Below, in pieces: positions 21,601 to 33,869 of a stretch of 64,000 bases of DNA. Position numbers and translations under genes: made by a program. Location of the stretch: the NCBI GenBank assembly GCA_019054805.1, contig JAHQIY010000009.1, forward strand, positions 3,100,001 to 3,164,000, given 5' to 3'. This DNA is from Brachionus manjavacas. Its lineage: Eukaryota; Rotifera; Eurotatoria; Ploima; Brachionidae. The notes under the pieces were generated by a model. The model searched no databases. It was not told the origin of the DNA and saw only the letters and a list, made by a program, of their open reading frames with translations. Position 1 is the stretch's first letter, and each line of letters starts with the position of its first letter.

Positions 21601-24600
21601 AATTCAAGTGAACAATAAAATACCATCCTAATCAATAATGATAGAATTTTTTTTTCACAAATTACAAATTTTTTATTCAATTTAATATTTTTCTTTTTAA
21701 TTACCTGGTTAATTTTGAATATATTACATTTGAAATAAATGGAAATTTAGAAAAGGTATAAATGAGGAGAAAAGATTTATTCAATTTTGGAAAATTTTCA
21801 TTAGGTTAAAATTTGTTAGGTATTCTTACTTTTTCTAAACTTTTATAATTCTTTCTTTTTTTCAAAGTACTTTTCATTTTGATTAGGAGGATACCAGTTC
21901 CAGTTTAGTTTTACTTCCAAAAATTTGTTCTCAATCTCATTTTTTAAGATCCACCGGCTGATTCACCTTGTGCATCTCAAAACATTACGCAAACAGACTG
22001 TGGCAATGTACCTGCAAATAAATTGAGATTTACAAGTTGTTCAGTGCCAACAATCACAGCCGTGTCTCCTTCTAATGCAACATTTGACACCGAAATAAGC
22101 ATCACTGGAACTGGTTTCAGCATAACAGATTGTGAAAATGAAGTTTACATTGGTGACAAATTATGTACAATTGTTGCAGTTTCAGCGACAGAAATAAAAT
22201 GCAAAATTGGAAGAAATAGCGGATTGAAATCGTTTGCAGATCATGCAATCGAGGTCAAAGTAAAAAATAAAGGATATGCCCTAAAAATGGATGATTTTAT
22301 TGTGGTTCGATTTTTGGCTGTAGCTACCCAAATAACACCAAACATAGGTTCTTCGAATGGAGGTGCTCTAGTCACAATAAATGGAGACGGTTTTGACCAA
22401 TCGACCAAAGTTGTTCTTGATACTTTGGTCTATGATTCGAGCAACTCGCAGATTACTTTTGATTCTTTCAAATTTATAACATTGGCGAACACTGGTCAAC
22501 ATAATTTGTCCATGTACACAAACGGATTTGAAGTTGAGCATTTGACAAGTTTAACATATGAATTTTCTGAAGCCAAAAATCCTCAAATAACATCAATTTC
22601 AGTAAATGAAATTGAACAAGAAACAAATCTGACAATAGCAGGAAACAATTTTGGTTTGGAACCAAGTGAAATTGACCTAAAAATAGGAACACAAATTTGT
22701 CGAGCAATTAGCTTGGACGCTACAACCATAACATGCACAATTCCTGGTCTTGAAAGTGGATCGCACCTTGTGACTCTGAATGTTAGAACAATTGGTGACA
22801 GCAATGAGTTTAATGAGAGAATAACAGGAAGACCAACAGTCAAATCAATTTTTCCCAATTCTGGAAGTACCAATGGAGGCACCATTGTCAAAATTCAAGG
22901 AAACGGATTTACTCTTGGATCAAGTGTTCTTCTTGGCCAAGAAAGCATTTGTTTAGTTAAAAACGTCAAAATAAATGAAATCGAATGTGAAACACAAGCT
23001 GTATCTGCTCAAGTTGTAAATGTGTCTGTCATGACCTCAGGTGTTGAGCACTCAAGTGCTGCTGTTACTTTTACATTTGATTCGGACAAAACTCCAACTA
23101 TTACTTCGATAGATCCAGACCAAGAAAACTTTGGGTCAAGTCTGCTTACTTTAAGTGGAGAAAAGTTCAGTAGTGATAAAAATGAAGTTCATGTTCAGAT
23201 TGACGGCTCTGAATGTTCAGTCATTACATCGAGTTTAACTCAAATTACTTGTCTACTTGGTGAACATGGTGCTGGCACATATCCAATTGAATTGAAAATT
23301 GACTCTGTTGGCTACGCTAATAAGGATTTCAATTTTGTGTACAATCTCAATATTCACGATTTGAGTTCAAACGAAGCTAGTCTTGCTGGTGGTCTGCATT
23401 TGAAAATAAATGGAAGTGGTTTTTCTGACCAAAGTCATGTCACCATTTGTGATAATGAATGTGTACTTTTGAATTTAACAAGCTCACAAATACATTGTCT
23501 TGTTCCATTGGCAAATTCGTCATCTGACAAAGATTGCACCTTGAACATAAATGAAAATGGATTGAGTGCGCAGACAAGCTTTAACTATAGACAAAGTTTA
23601 ACACCAAAAGTTTTAAATTTGTGGCCAAATCGAGGTGGCACTGGTGGTGGAACTATTCTCACAATTACAGGCCAAAATTTTATGTAAAATAACTTTTTAA
23701 TTTTATCATTGATTGATTTTTCTATTGTTGACTGATTTGATTTTAATTTTTTTTTTTTTTTTTATACAAACAGACCTGATTCAACCAAAGTTGAAATAGC
23801 CAAAACAATTTGTCAAATAACTACAATGAATTCAACGAGCATTGTTTGTCGCACTGGGCCTCTTCCTTCTTCGTCAACAAAATCACTTGTTCAAGTTTAT
23901 GTCGACCAAATTGGAAATGCCATAAATGTAACTTTTCAACTCAAACTTTACCAACTAACAATTTTGTTTGTATTTTTTTTTTCTTAAAAAATAAAGCAAG
24001 AGCATTCTTTTGAATACATTGATCTTTGGTCTTCAAAATACACTTGGGGAGGCATGGACTTGCCCGGTGAAGGCGATGTAGTATTAATCAGTGAAAATCA
24101 AGCAGTCTACTTCGACACCCACACACCAATTCTCAAAGGTGTTCTGATCATTGGTGGTGCCTTGATCTTCGACGACATGCAAGATGTTCATCTTCAATGT
24201 GAATACATAATTATAATGTAAGTTTTATCAAGTCTTCTTTTTTCATCCCAAAAAAAACAAAAAAACATTTGGCCAAAAATTAATCTTTAATAATTTTGTG
24301 CAGCGATAATGGTCTGCTCCAGATCGGAACTGAAGATAAGCCTTTTGTGCACAAGGCAGAAATAACAATGTATGGCTCAGCTCGTTCAATTGAAATTCCG
24401 ATTTTTGGAGCCAAAGTAATTGCTCTTAGAAATGGCACAATAGACATGCACGGAAAGCCAGTTGGAGTTACATGGACACAGCTTGGTCAAACAGCTAGTG
24501 CTGGTTCAGATCAAATTGTTCTAAAAGAGTCTGTTTTATGGGAGATTGGCAGCGAAATAGTGATTGCCACAACTGGAGATTTATATTCTGTAAGAGAAAG

Positions 24601-27600
24601 TGAAGTTAGAACTATCAGTGGCAAGTCTGCTGATAACAAGACTTTGACTCTTGACCAGCACTTAAATCATACCCATTTATCGGTAGAAATACAAGTGGGA
24701 CAAAGTCCTGATTTATACACTGTTGAAAAGAAAGCCGAAGTGGGTCTTTTGAGCAGAAACATCAAATTTCGAGGAAACAATGACGAGTCGTGGAATTCTT
24801 TGAAAAGTGCGGCAGCTTGTCCCGAAGGCTTTGACCCTTCTGAATTCGCAACACAAACTTGCTACTTGGGAAGATACGGTGACGAAATAGGATCAAATGA
24901 ATTTGGTGCACAAATAATGATTCATGCGGACATGGATGCGCCACGAAACAAGGAGCATGTGATTGCCAGAATCCAAAATGTAGAATTGTTTCATGTTGGT
25001 CAATCGTTCAGACTTGGAAGGTATCCAATTCACTTTCATTTGAATGGTGACATGCCAAGCTCCTATGTGAGAGAGTGTTCGATAAGAAAATCTATCAACA
25101 GAGCAGTGAATGTGCATGGCACACATTATGTGAAAGTTTCGCGTAACTTCATCTACGACATAATGGGTGGCGCTTACTTTTTGGAAGATAGTGTAGAAAA
25201 TGAATGGAAATGAATTTAGCTACAATTTGGCAATTTTTGTCAAAACAAGCTCTAGCTTGCTAAACGAAGACTCGACACCAGCAGCATATTGGGTTACGAA
25301 CCCGAACAACACAGTTATTCACAATTCAGTTGCTGGAGGCACTCACTTTGGTTTCTGGTACAGACTTTTGGACCGGCCTGATGGACCTTCATTTGACCAA
25401 AATTATTGTCCCAAAAAAATTCCACTCGGACGCTTTTTTAACAACACAATTCATAGCTCTGGTCGAATTGGTCTCTGGATTTTCCCTGGGTACACGCCAT
25501 CGGTTTCTGGCTCATGCTGGGACTCAAGGCCTTCAGTTGCCAAATTTGAAAATTTAATATCATATTCAAATGAAAAAGGAAGTGAGTGGGTTTTTTCAAA
25601 TAGCTTACAGTTCAGAAATTTTTTAATTTATGATCAATACCATGTTGGAATTGAGACTAAAAACAATGTCTATCATTATCGTTTTTCCAAAAGTATTCAA
25701 CCTCTGGTAGCAACTTTCTATAACGAAAATACGGGCCCTGCAATTATCGATTCCATAATTATTGGTAATTCCAACAGTACGGAAAAATCATATACTCAAA
25801 GTGGATTAGTATTAGCTTGGGATAGAGGTCAATTGATTAAAAATGTTAATTTTATTAATTTTCCATCTGATTGGACTCATAGTATGCGAGGTCCAGAAAT
25901 AATTGGAACTTGTGTGTAAGTATTTAAAAAATTTAAAATTTTTAAAAATTCTTGAAAATTGTTTATTATAATGATTCGCCTAATAGAAGCTTTTGCATAG
26001 TTTTTCAAAATTCATAAAGTACAATTCGAAATTCAAATTGAAAAAATTACGATTACAATTATTTAAAGCCAATTTAAAAAATAGATAATAAAAATAATTT
26101 AAAGCAAAGAAAATTTAAAAATTTAAGTCTTTTTATCGGTTTTAAAAAATACTTGAATTTATTTATCAAGTCATTTTAAGTAGTATTTTCTAAAACAGTA
26201 TCAAGTCAAGACTATGATTAAACTTTTTTGACTTAAAAACCAAATTGGTTTAAGGCTTAAGAATTTAAATTTATTAATTGTTAGCTCATCTAGGTAAGCT
26301 ATTCTTGATTTCATTTTTTGAACAATCAACTTACTTTCTATGATCACCGTAAAGCAGTTACTATAAAGGGCTTCCTTAGTAGGTCGTCTCCCCAAGTCTG
26401 CTTGCTATATCTAATTAATAGTATTATTATTATAATTATTTAATATTATTTTAGTTGATATTATTTAAATAAAATATTAAAAATTTTGGTTAAAACATAA
26501 GCAATTTTAAAAAGAATGTCTAGTACATGTTTTATTTTTATAAATGTTAAAAAAACAAACTCTTTTATTCCTGTTAAGTTATTATTTTATTTGGTCAAGT
26601 TCAATAAATTAAATAAATTAAAAAAAGCCTGTAGATCTCTAATTCATCAAAGACTTGTGACAAAATTTATCGACTATATATTTTCGTAAATGGTATTTTC
26701 AATTTCCTTTTTTTTAACAAATTTTTATTTAAAATAAAATTTTTTTTTCTAATAAATATTTCATTTTGATATGAGAAAATAAAAAGTTATGATTCCAATT
26801 GGGATAGAGGTAAATTAATCAAAAATATTACTTTGATTAATATTCCGTCTGATAAAAAGTCATTGCATGAAAGGTTTCTAATTCAAAAATATTTAAATAA
26901 AAATTCCGTATTTATTTTATGATTTTTTGAAAAAGTAATTCAAAAAAAATGAAAACAGCATATTTTTTTTTTGTTGAAAAAATAGAAATTTCCAACTTCT
27001 TGGGCTTTTAATATTTTACCATTATTACTTTTATCTTTTATTAACTTAATTTTCCTTAAGTAATTAAACTAAAAAAAATGGAAAATGACAATGATCATAT
27101 TTATTTAGATAAAGCTCAATTTTTGACCAGAACTTTTTGAAAAAAGTATTTGAAATTTTTTATTTGGAATAATAATTTAAGATTTTCATTTTTTTTTAAA
27201 TATTCAAATCTGAAAGAATAAAATGTTTTTTTAAGGATATTTTGTGGTGGTTGGGTGACCAAACTGGAACAATTGAAATTTGTCAATGTGCAAATTAGAG
27301 CAATTCAGAGATGGGACTGGGACTTGATCTATGATGACTTAGATGGTAGTTTGACAGATGAGACGAATAGTGTTGTGGTTTATAACAACAATTTTACCAT
27401 AAATGATCCCAATTGTAGACCAGACATGCGTTTTATAAATGGTTCTATTTGCAAGGATACAAAAGGCTGGATTAGATTTGCATTCAATGATCTTAATCCT
27501 GATTTAGTGATTAGAGCAAATATCACAAATAATGACGGACAAATGGCATCTACAATTAAGTATGCAAAAAGATTAACTCACATTCTTGGATTTATGAGTG

Positions 27601-30600
27601 CTTTAGAAGCAAACCAGCGCTATCTAATTGAATTCGATCAAGCCTTGTATCCAACCAACATTACATATTCTGCTGGTTTCTATAATATTGAGCCAGGCAA
27701 CTGGATTATAATCATGCATCGAATGTGGAAAAAGCCAGATAGAGTATTTTTCGGAAGCCAATTGCAAATTGAATCTTTTGTTCCACTTAGTACCACTATG
27801 GACACAGGCAGATGGTACTGGGACAATTCAACCCAACTGCTGAGTTACATTTTAAACAACAAGAACAACATCAGTCCATTTGTTGATTATGAAGTTCTGT
27901 TTGATGCTCATGTCTGCCGATATGTTGGCTGTGAGTTGCCAATTCAGCCAGGGTACAGACTACCTGTGACACAACGTCCTCCCAATGCCTTATTTTGGTC
28001 AGATGTCGAAACGTGGGCATTTGCTGAGCCAGGCTGGGGTGGACATGTGGAAACACGCAGCACTCGCCTATCCTATCAATTGCCTCAAGATGGCCAAAGT
28101 GTAAAAATTCCAGACGGAAAATATGTGGTTGTTGATTGTGCCATACCCAAATTGAAATATTTACAGATTGATGGTGTCTTGGAATTTGACAATGGCCTAA
28201 ATCACACTCTAAGTGCTGAATTGATTTTTGTCAATGGAGGCCAATTGATTATTGGATGGCAAAATGATCCTATTTTGAATAGTGTTGACATAATTTTGCG
28301 CGGAACAAAAGATTCGCTCAATTTCTATCTGCCCGATGGACTGAGCAACATTGGTGGCAAAGGAATAGGAGTCTTTGGTGGTCTTGATTTGCATGGTCGA
28401 CCAAGACAACCCTCTTGGACAACACTATCACATTCTTCATTCAAAAACACCAGCACAATCAAATTGACACTGCCAGTCGACTGGCTGCCAGGCGAAACCA
28501 TTGTCATCGGATCCACTTCGTATCATCCAAACCAGACAGAAATATTTAAAATAGTTGCCAAATCAGCTGACAACAAAACACTCACTCTGAATTCAACTCT
28601 AGAGTTCGATCACATGGCCTATGGCGAAACATATCCAAATGGTGAGTCATACACAATTGGTGCACCAGTTGGTCTTTTGTCAAGAAACATACGAATAATT
28701 GGCGAACAATATGCAGATCAATTTGCTCAGCTGTACGGATCAAGAACCATTGTTTCGGACTATTCGACTCTGGACCCGGAAGGCAACCCAGTTTTCTACA
28801 AGGGATATGCGAGGCTATCAGATGTGGAATTTGATCTTTTTGGTCAATTTAGTCGAGGCGATAGCGACGACTACAAATATGGCATTTTGTTCTCGAACTT
28901 GGGCGACTACAACTACTCTCGTCCATCATATGTGCGAAATTGTGCTTTTCATCATGGCTTTGCGGCTGCCGTCGGCATTCTAGAGTCAAACAGCATACCA
29001 ATAGAAGACAATGTAGTTCATCGAACACTCGACTTTGGCATCTACTTGGAAGGACACTCGAACAATGTGAGAAGAAACATGCTTGTCTATGTGCTTTGGT
29101 CATCTTCGATATTGTTTTGGGAAGCTGAATTCAATTCGGAATATTGGGGCGCCATAGACGCTCATTTGGCCAAGTCTGTGGTGCTAGAAGACAACTTCAT
29201 CAGTGGTGTCGAACGACTTGGACTGTTCTACAAAGCTGAAGCATGTGATCACTTGAATGAAACTGTTGGAGTGGGAATGAATAATTCTATCAAAGGAAAC
29301 ACAATTTATTCTTGTTTGGCTGGTGTAGTTCTGCTTCCGGACTTTTACCACGAAAATTTAACTTGTGTGAAAATAGCTGGCTTTACCATTTATAAGGCTA
29401 TGCATTGGGGTATTTATTACCAAGGCCCGCAAAGTGTGGTCCTGGACACAAATAAATTAATAGACAATTTCGTTGGAGCATTTACTTTTGTGATCAAACC
29501 ACCGCCAATTTTACACCAGTTGACAAATAAATTTTACACTAATAAAAATTCATTGATTGTTGGTCAGTCAAAGGATTTTAATTGCGAAACAGATGAACGA
29601 ACATTTGATTTAAATTATAATTCAGCAGTTCGAATTCAAACTTTTGGTGCAGATTCAAGCGAACTTGGCAGAATAGGTCTAGTATGGTCAAACTTTATTG
29701 GCGGCACAAATATGGCACCTTACAAACCTTGGGCTGGCATTAAGACTTTTCAATCAATTGACGGTACAACTAATTTTGAAAATTTAACATTCACTAATTT
29801 TGACGCTAAATGTGGCACCAGAAATTATGCAATATCAACAAACAAATATAATGATGACGGTCAGCATCCAGTTATGATGAAAAATATTCACCTATATGGT
29901 GTTGAAAATTCATCCAAAATTTGGATACATAGACCAAATTTAGATAAAATAAATATCTGGGACTGTATAGATATGGACTGTGATGCGATGAAAAAAGCTC
30001 TTCTGAATGATTTAGATGGATCTTTTTTGGGTGAACGAGGCACAGTCATACCTCAATCGGAATTTGAGTGGGGCAGCCAGAAGAGAGGTCTTGGTGATTT
30101 TAGAATTCCAAAAGAAATGCTTGCTGCACCAAATGGATCAATGATTCCACCAAATCAAACCTACAAGTATCCTGGAATTGTTAGAGACGAAAATTTGTGC
30201 CAATATATTGATGATTGGCAAGCGTACAAATGCCATGGAATTGAGCATAGAGTTTTGATTATTGAAAGTATGGACCCGGAAACAATAAGAAGAAGATTGT
30301 CACCAGTGGCAATTCATGTCAATAATACATATTTGGATTTAATAAATGGACCACAAGGTATGTGAAAATTTATTAAATGGCAACATTTTTTAGGCTTTAC
30401 AAAACTAAGATCTATTTTTTATATATTTTTTAAAAAACAATATAATCAATTTTTTGTTTTTAAAAAAAATTTCCAACTAAGAGAAAGAAGAGGAGAAGGC
30501 TTTTTCATTCATCGTATTCAAAATTTGAAATTAAAATCTTCCTAGGAAATTTCGATTTTTTCAAATGCGACATTCTTCAAAAATATTTTTCTTTTTAATA

Positions 30601-33600
30601 ATGATTCTCTTTGTCATTAAATTTATATTGGGCTTATTTTCTTTGATTCTTGATTATATTTGCTTAAATAGACAATAAAAGTATTTCCGCATTTTTTCGT
30701 ATCAACTTATGCAAATAAAAATAACATCTAAAGCCACATCAATTAATTGAAATGTCATTGTATTTTTTACCTCTCGATCTCTAAAATTATTTTCACCGCT
30801 TTTAGCCAATTCTTCCATCACAACCTTAACCATTCTTAATTGGATTGCATTTTTAAAATCCTGAAAAAATCCTGATTCTTCTTGATTAATTTTTATTAAA
30901 CGTTGAACCAGTTCATTCCATTCATGATTATAATTTTTTTTCCCTCTTTCTATTTTTTTGATTTTTAGAAGGTTTTTTGTTGGGTTTTTTGCCATTTTTT
31001 TCTTTTTTAAATCTGATAATAAATAATAACCTAATGAAAGTATCCAAAAATAAAAAGAAAATTTTTTATTTTATTTTTAAAAATTTAATAGAAAATGAAA
31101 AATAATTTCAGATGTAAAAGCTGTTTCCTTAGTTAAAATATCTCCAGTCATTTGTCTTTAATTGATTCTAATTTAAAAGATCATGGTTGCTGTTTTGGAT
31201 ACACTTGCCTTGAACGTTTATCTACATTTATGGCAATTATAGCTTCAAACATAAACATAGATGTTTATTTGACCAGTTTACCTCCAACTCAATTAAGATT
31301 CAGAATCTTAAATGCAGATGAAAACTACAAAGTTCGATTGTCAATGCATTACTTTACATCAAACAGAATTGATCTGTACAAAAACGATCGATTTGTCCAG
31401 CCTACCAATGCTCACTATGTAGATGGTAAAATGCAACTAAATGATACGACCGGAAACCTGGAAAAATATATGCCTCATTACAGCAATCAATCTGGCACTA
31501 ATTTGGCCGTAAGACAAGATTCAAAAGTGTATTTTACTTTGGGAGGTGGTGATTACATTGATTTGAAAGTGACACCAACAATTTTTGTCAAATTTGGAGT
31601 GCCTGCAATTACAGAATCAGCATTTTTCAACAAAGAGACACTGGTTCAAAACTTTGCAGATTTATTGGGCATACCTGCGAGTAAAATACGCAGAGTTGAA
31701 ATAGTAGCAGAGAGTGCAGAGTTGAGAAAACGCAGGTCGACTCAAACTACTTTTATTTCCTTGACTATTATGGAGGATCCTATTGAGACTATTTCTCTAC
31801 AAGATCAGGACAAATTAATCAGGAGCGAACTGAACAATTTCACTGCTTCGATAATCAATGGATTTACCACTGGAATATTGCAAGACAAAGCTATGCAATT
31901 GTTCAATGTAACTCTGTCTGATCTTTTAGTTCAAAAGCCAAATTCGAATGGAACTGATGCTCAAATTAAAAAGATAAACAGAATTGTTGTTCAGCAAGAA
32001 GCCGATGAATGCAAAGAAATGGTACCATGTCAAGTGCAACCTATTCTGCAAGTTGTTGATGAAAACGTGAGATTTTTAAGATTTATTATTTATTTTTGTC
32101 AAAATTTAGGACAATTTTAGTAACATTCTTAAAATTTAAAAAGTAAAAAAAATTTATTAAGAAACATTGCATAGTTCAAATTTTTTAACGGTAATTTTTT
32201 TCTGCCCAAGTATTTTGTTATAATTAAAAAAATAAATCAAAACTTTATTAAATAATGATCAAATATTTTAAGAAAAAAAAGTGTAATTATTGACACTTTT
32301 TTTTTTTTTAAATTTATTTCAATTTCTTTTTCTTTTTAAAAAAAAAAAATGCAAAATTACAATTGCAATTTGATTTAAATGGAAAGAAAATAAATGTTAT
32401 AACAATCACGAAAAATTATTTTAAAATTAATTAAGAAAAACTTAACGTTAAAGCAGTATAATTAACTATTGAAAATGTTAATTACTTTTTTTCATTATTA
32501 TTATTATTGACTTGATTTTATTTTAAAAAGTAACAGAAAAATAATAAAAAAAAAAATAAATGACTTTAGATTAAAAATAAACTTGGGATTTAACTTTTTT
32601 GGAAATTTTTTAAACGTTTAAAAACAAAGGGTAATTGTAAAAAAAAAAACATTTATTCAAGAGTGCTAAATCATTATTACTTTACTGATTAGAAAAATTA
32701 ATTTATTATTTTTAGATAAATTGAGAATCAAAAAAATTGATTTTTTTATTCCTAAAAGGATGATTTATTATTGAATATGGCAAACGAGGAATTTCCTTGG
32801 ATTGTTGAAGCAGAAATTTACGATTGTGATAGTCCAAGCGCTCAGATTGTATTTCAAAGTGAAGCAAGTCTTGGAGACGATGGTTATGTTAGATTCGAAA
32901 ACATGAGTATTTCAGAGATAACATCTAGCTTCAAAATTCGATACAAATTCAAGACTCCGCAAGGACTCACTGATTCAAACTACACACCACCATCTTTGGC
33001 TTCAACTAAATCTTTAAGTTCGTCAAAAGCCGAATTTTCTTGCATTTCAGATCAATCAAATATGGTTGTTGTTGAAAACGAATTTTTTGATCTAAGTGTT
33101 TCGGTAATTGACAAATTCTCATCCAAAAAAGTCAAAAATTTAGATTGGAAAAATCACACTTGGCAAGCAACTATCGGAATACACAAACTAGAAAGATGCC
33201 AAGCAGAAGGGAGTCTTCAAGTTGACTCCTTGAACACATCGGCATATCTTGCTGATGGTGTGTTCATTTTTGAAAATTTATACATCAACAAAACTGGCAT
33301 GTATGTGCTCACTATTTCTCTGAAAACATCCGATGATGATTACTCTTTCACTTGTCTTTCGAAATCAATCATTGTGAGCAAAGTTAAAACTGTCCTAGAC
33401 GACACCACAATTCCCTCATCTTACTTCACTTTCGAAGGAGATTTCAATGATTACAAGCATAAAGTAGAAGACATCAAGGCTGCCATGTACAACTGCTATC
33501 TAGAAAAATACGGCTTAACTTTAAAAACTCCCATTTCTGTCTACAGTGGCAGCGTAATGGTTAACTTTGACTATTTGGGAAATGCCGAAAATATGACTAA

Positions 33601-33817
33601 ATTTGGTCAAGATGTTGCTGCAGGAATCCAAATTGTTCCCGGTTTGTCACTTGTATCAGCCATTTTAAATGATAGACCCATTAAAATCGAAAAAACTGTA
33701 ATAGATATTCAAGTAACTGAGACAATTCAAGAAACTAGTGCCGCAATTAAAATCAAACAAAATATTTTAGCTCTGCTAGTTTTATCATCATTTAAATTTT
33801 TTTTTATCTTTTTTTAG
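15693..33817 (+). CDS. Fibrocystin-L (PKHD1L1-like), left-arm copy, frameshifted
   Basis: Twenty-three GT-AG exons keep phase: 15693-15804, 15860-16316, 16378-17391, 17455-17614, 17687-17801, 17891-18192, 18257-18463, 18528-18713, 18769-18850, 18918-19163, 19216-19370, 19429-19548, 19621-20118, 20226-20542, 20603-20847, 20919-21395, 21949-23683, 23774-23927, 23997-24217, 24304-25915, 27236-30357, 31180-32066, 32759-33817. Together they encode about 4,492 residues if the exon-20 insertion is discounted. Order: signal peptide (1-19), FN2-like Cys module, IPT/TIG repeats, PA14 (about 430-565), more IPT, a cupredoxin-like domain plus FN2-like module (exon 16), seven IPT starts in exon 17, G8, PbH1 region, second G8, PbH1 region, C-terminal hydrophobic segment (transmembrane or GPI signal). 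This is the order of PKHD1L1, a giant cell-surface or secreted protein. Four extra bases near 25200 bring a stop at about 25211, so this copy is probably inactive unless the insertion is an error. AATAAA lies at 33891. Confidence 0.9.
17170..17580 (+). other. PA14 domain region of fibrocystin-L
   Basis: Across exons 3-4 the protein reads VTVWFKGYFAPLRSGSYDF, ETDGHAKVYLS and LEAGKKYYIES. This is the classic PA14 pattern: a wall of beta strands, a ligand loop with an acidic/glycine element, and KYYI. The domain is split by the intron at 17392-17454, and the spliced codon restores KKYYIE. PA14 domains are carbohydrate- or protein-binding modules; fibrocystin family members carry one among their early IPT repeats. 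Confidence 0.75.
23997..24420 (+). other. First G8 domain (exons 19-20)
   Basis: It reads LWSSKYTWGG, then GDVVLISENQAVYFD, GVLIIGGALIFDD and GLLQIGTEDKPF. The conserved glycines and W/P pattern are those of G8 domains, found in fibrocystins, CEMIP and TMEM2. The intron at 24218-24303 interrupts it within the isoleucine run. Confidence 0.75.
25196..25212 (+). other. 4-bp frameshift in left fibrocystin-L exon 20
   Basis: The left arm reads GTAGAAAATGAATGGAAATG where the right arm (minus strand, about 57808-57824) reads GTAGAAATAGGAAATG. Eight bases replace four, shifting the frame and giving TGA at about 25211. After the insertion the frame is again open to the exon end with normal coding sequence, so the lesion is recent or is a sequence error. 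Confidence 0.9.
26796..26872 (+). pseudogene. Decayed duplicate of exon-20 end inside intron 20
   Basis: The intron contains a stretch reading WDRGKLIKNITLINIPSD, plainly related to the last part of exon 20 (WDRGQLIKNVNFINFPSD, at about 25818-25875) but about a kilobase downstream and not bounded by usable splice sites. The same relic is at about 56145-56221 in the right arm. It suggests an old internal duplication predating the inverted duplication. Confidence 0.75.
27980..28330 (+). other. Second G8 domain (exon 21)
   Basis: It reads LFWSDVETWAF, then GQSVKIPDGKYVVVD, LQIDGVLEFD, GGQLIIGWQNDP and DIILRG, a complete G8 domain inside one exon. GLDLHGRP and SWTTL follow, leading into a long PbH1-type beta-helix region. 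The right arm carries the identical domain around 54690-55040. Confidence 0.78.
30702..30995 (-). CDS. Unrecognised ORF antisense in fibrocystin-L intron 21
   Basis: A 97-codon frame starts MAKNPTKNLLKIKK and is lysine- and glutamate-rich with helical character (QRLIKINQEESGFFQDFKN, VVMEELAKSGENNF). A good splice donor (GAG|GTAAAA, boundary 30771/30770) suggests the real coding exon would be 30995-30771, with later exons toward lower coordinates that I cannot identify. I do not recognise the family. In the right arm the counterpart has lost 13 bases just after the ATG and is frameshifted. It may be a nested gene, a retrocopy or chance. Confidence 0.35.
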   Translation of the reverse strand: MAKNPTKNLLKIKKIERGKKNYNHEWNELVQRLIKINQEESGFFQDFKNAIQLRMVKVVMEELAKSGENNFRDREVKNTMTFQLIDVALDVIFICIS

Positions 33818-33869
33818 AAAAATAAGCTTTCAAAATTGAATTTTATTTATTTAGTTCAAAACTTTGAAA

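Noticed and set aside
26201-26395. 64-codon frame in fibrocystin-L intron 20, also present at 56625-56819
   Set aside because: It is conserved only because the arms are duplicates; no recognisable motif, no splice context, and no difference pattern indicating coding constraint.
28699-29128. Overlapping frames on both strands in exon 21 and the matching frames near 53891-54320
   Set aside because: They are shadows of the long fibrocystin-L exon, mirrored in the other arm.
31112-31179. A 42-base exon followed by a 26-base intron in fibrocystin-L before exon 22
   Set aside because: The segment reads in frame (VKAVSLVKISPV), but joining exon 21 directly to 31180 also keeps frame and gives NGPQ-DHGCCFGYTC, which matches the family better, so no ultrashort intron is needed there.
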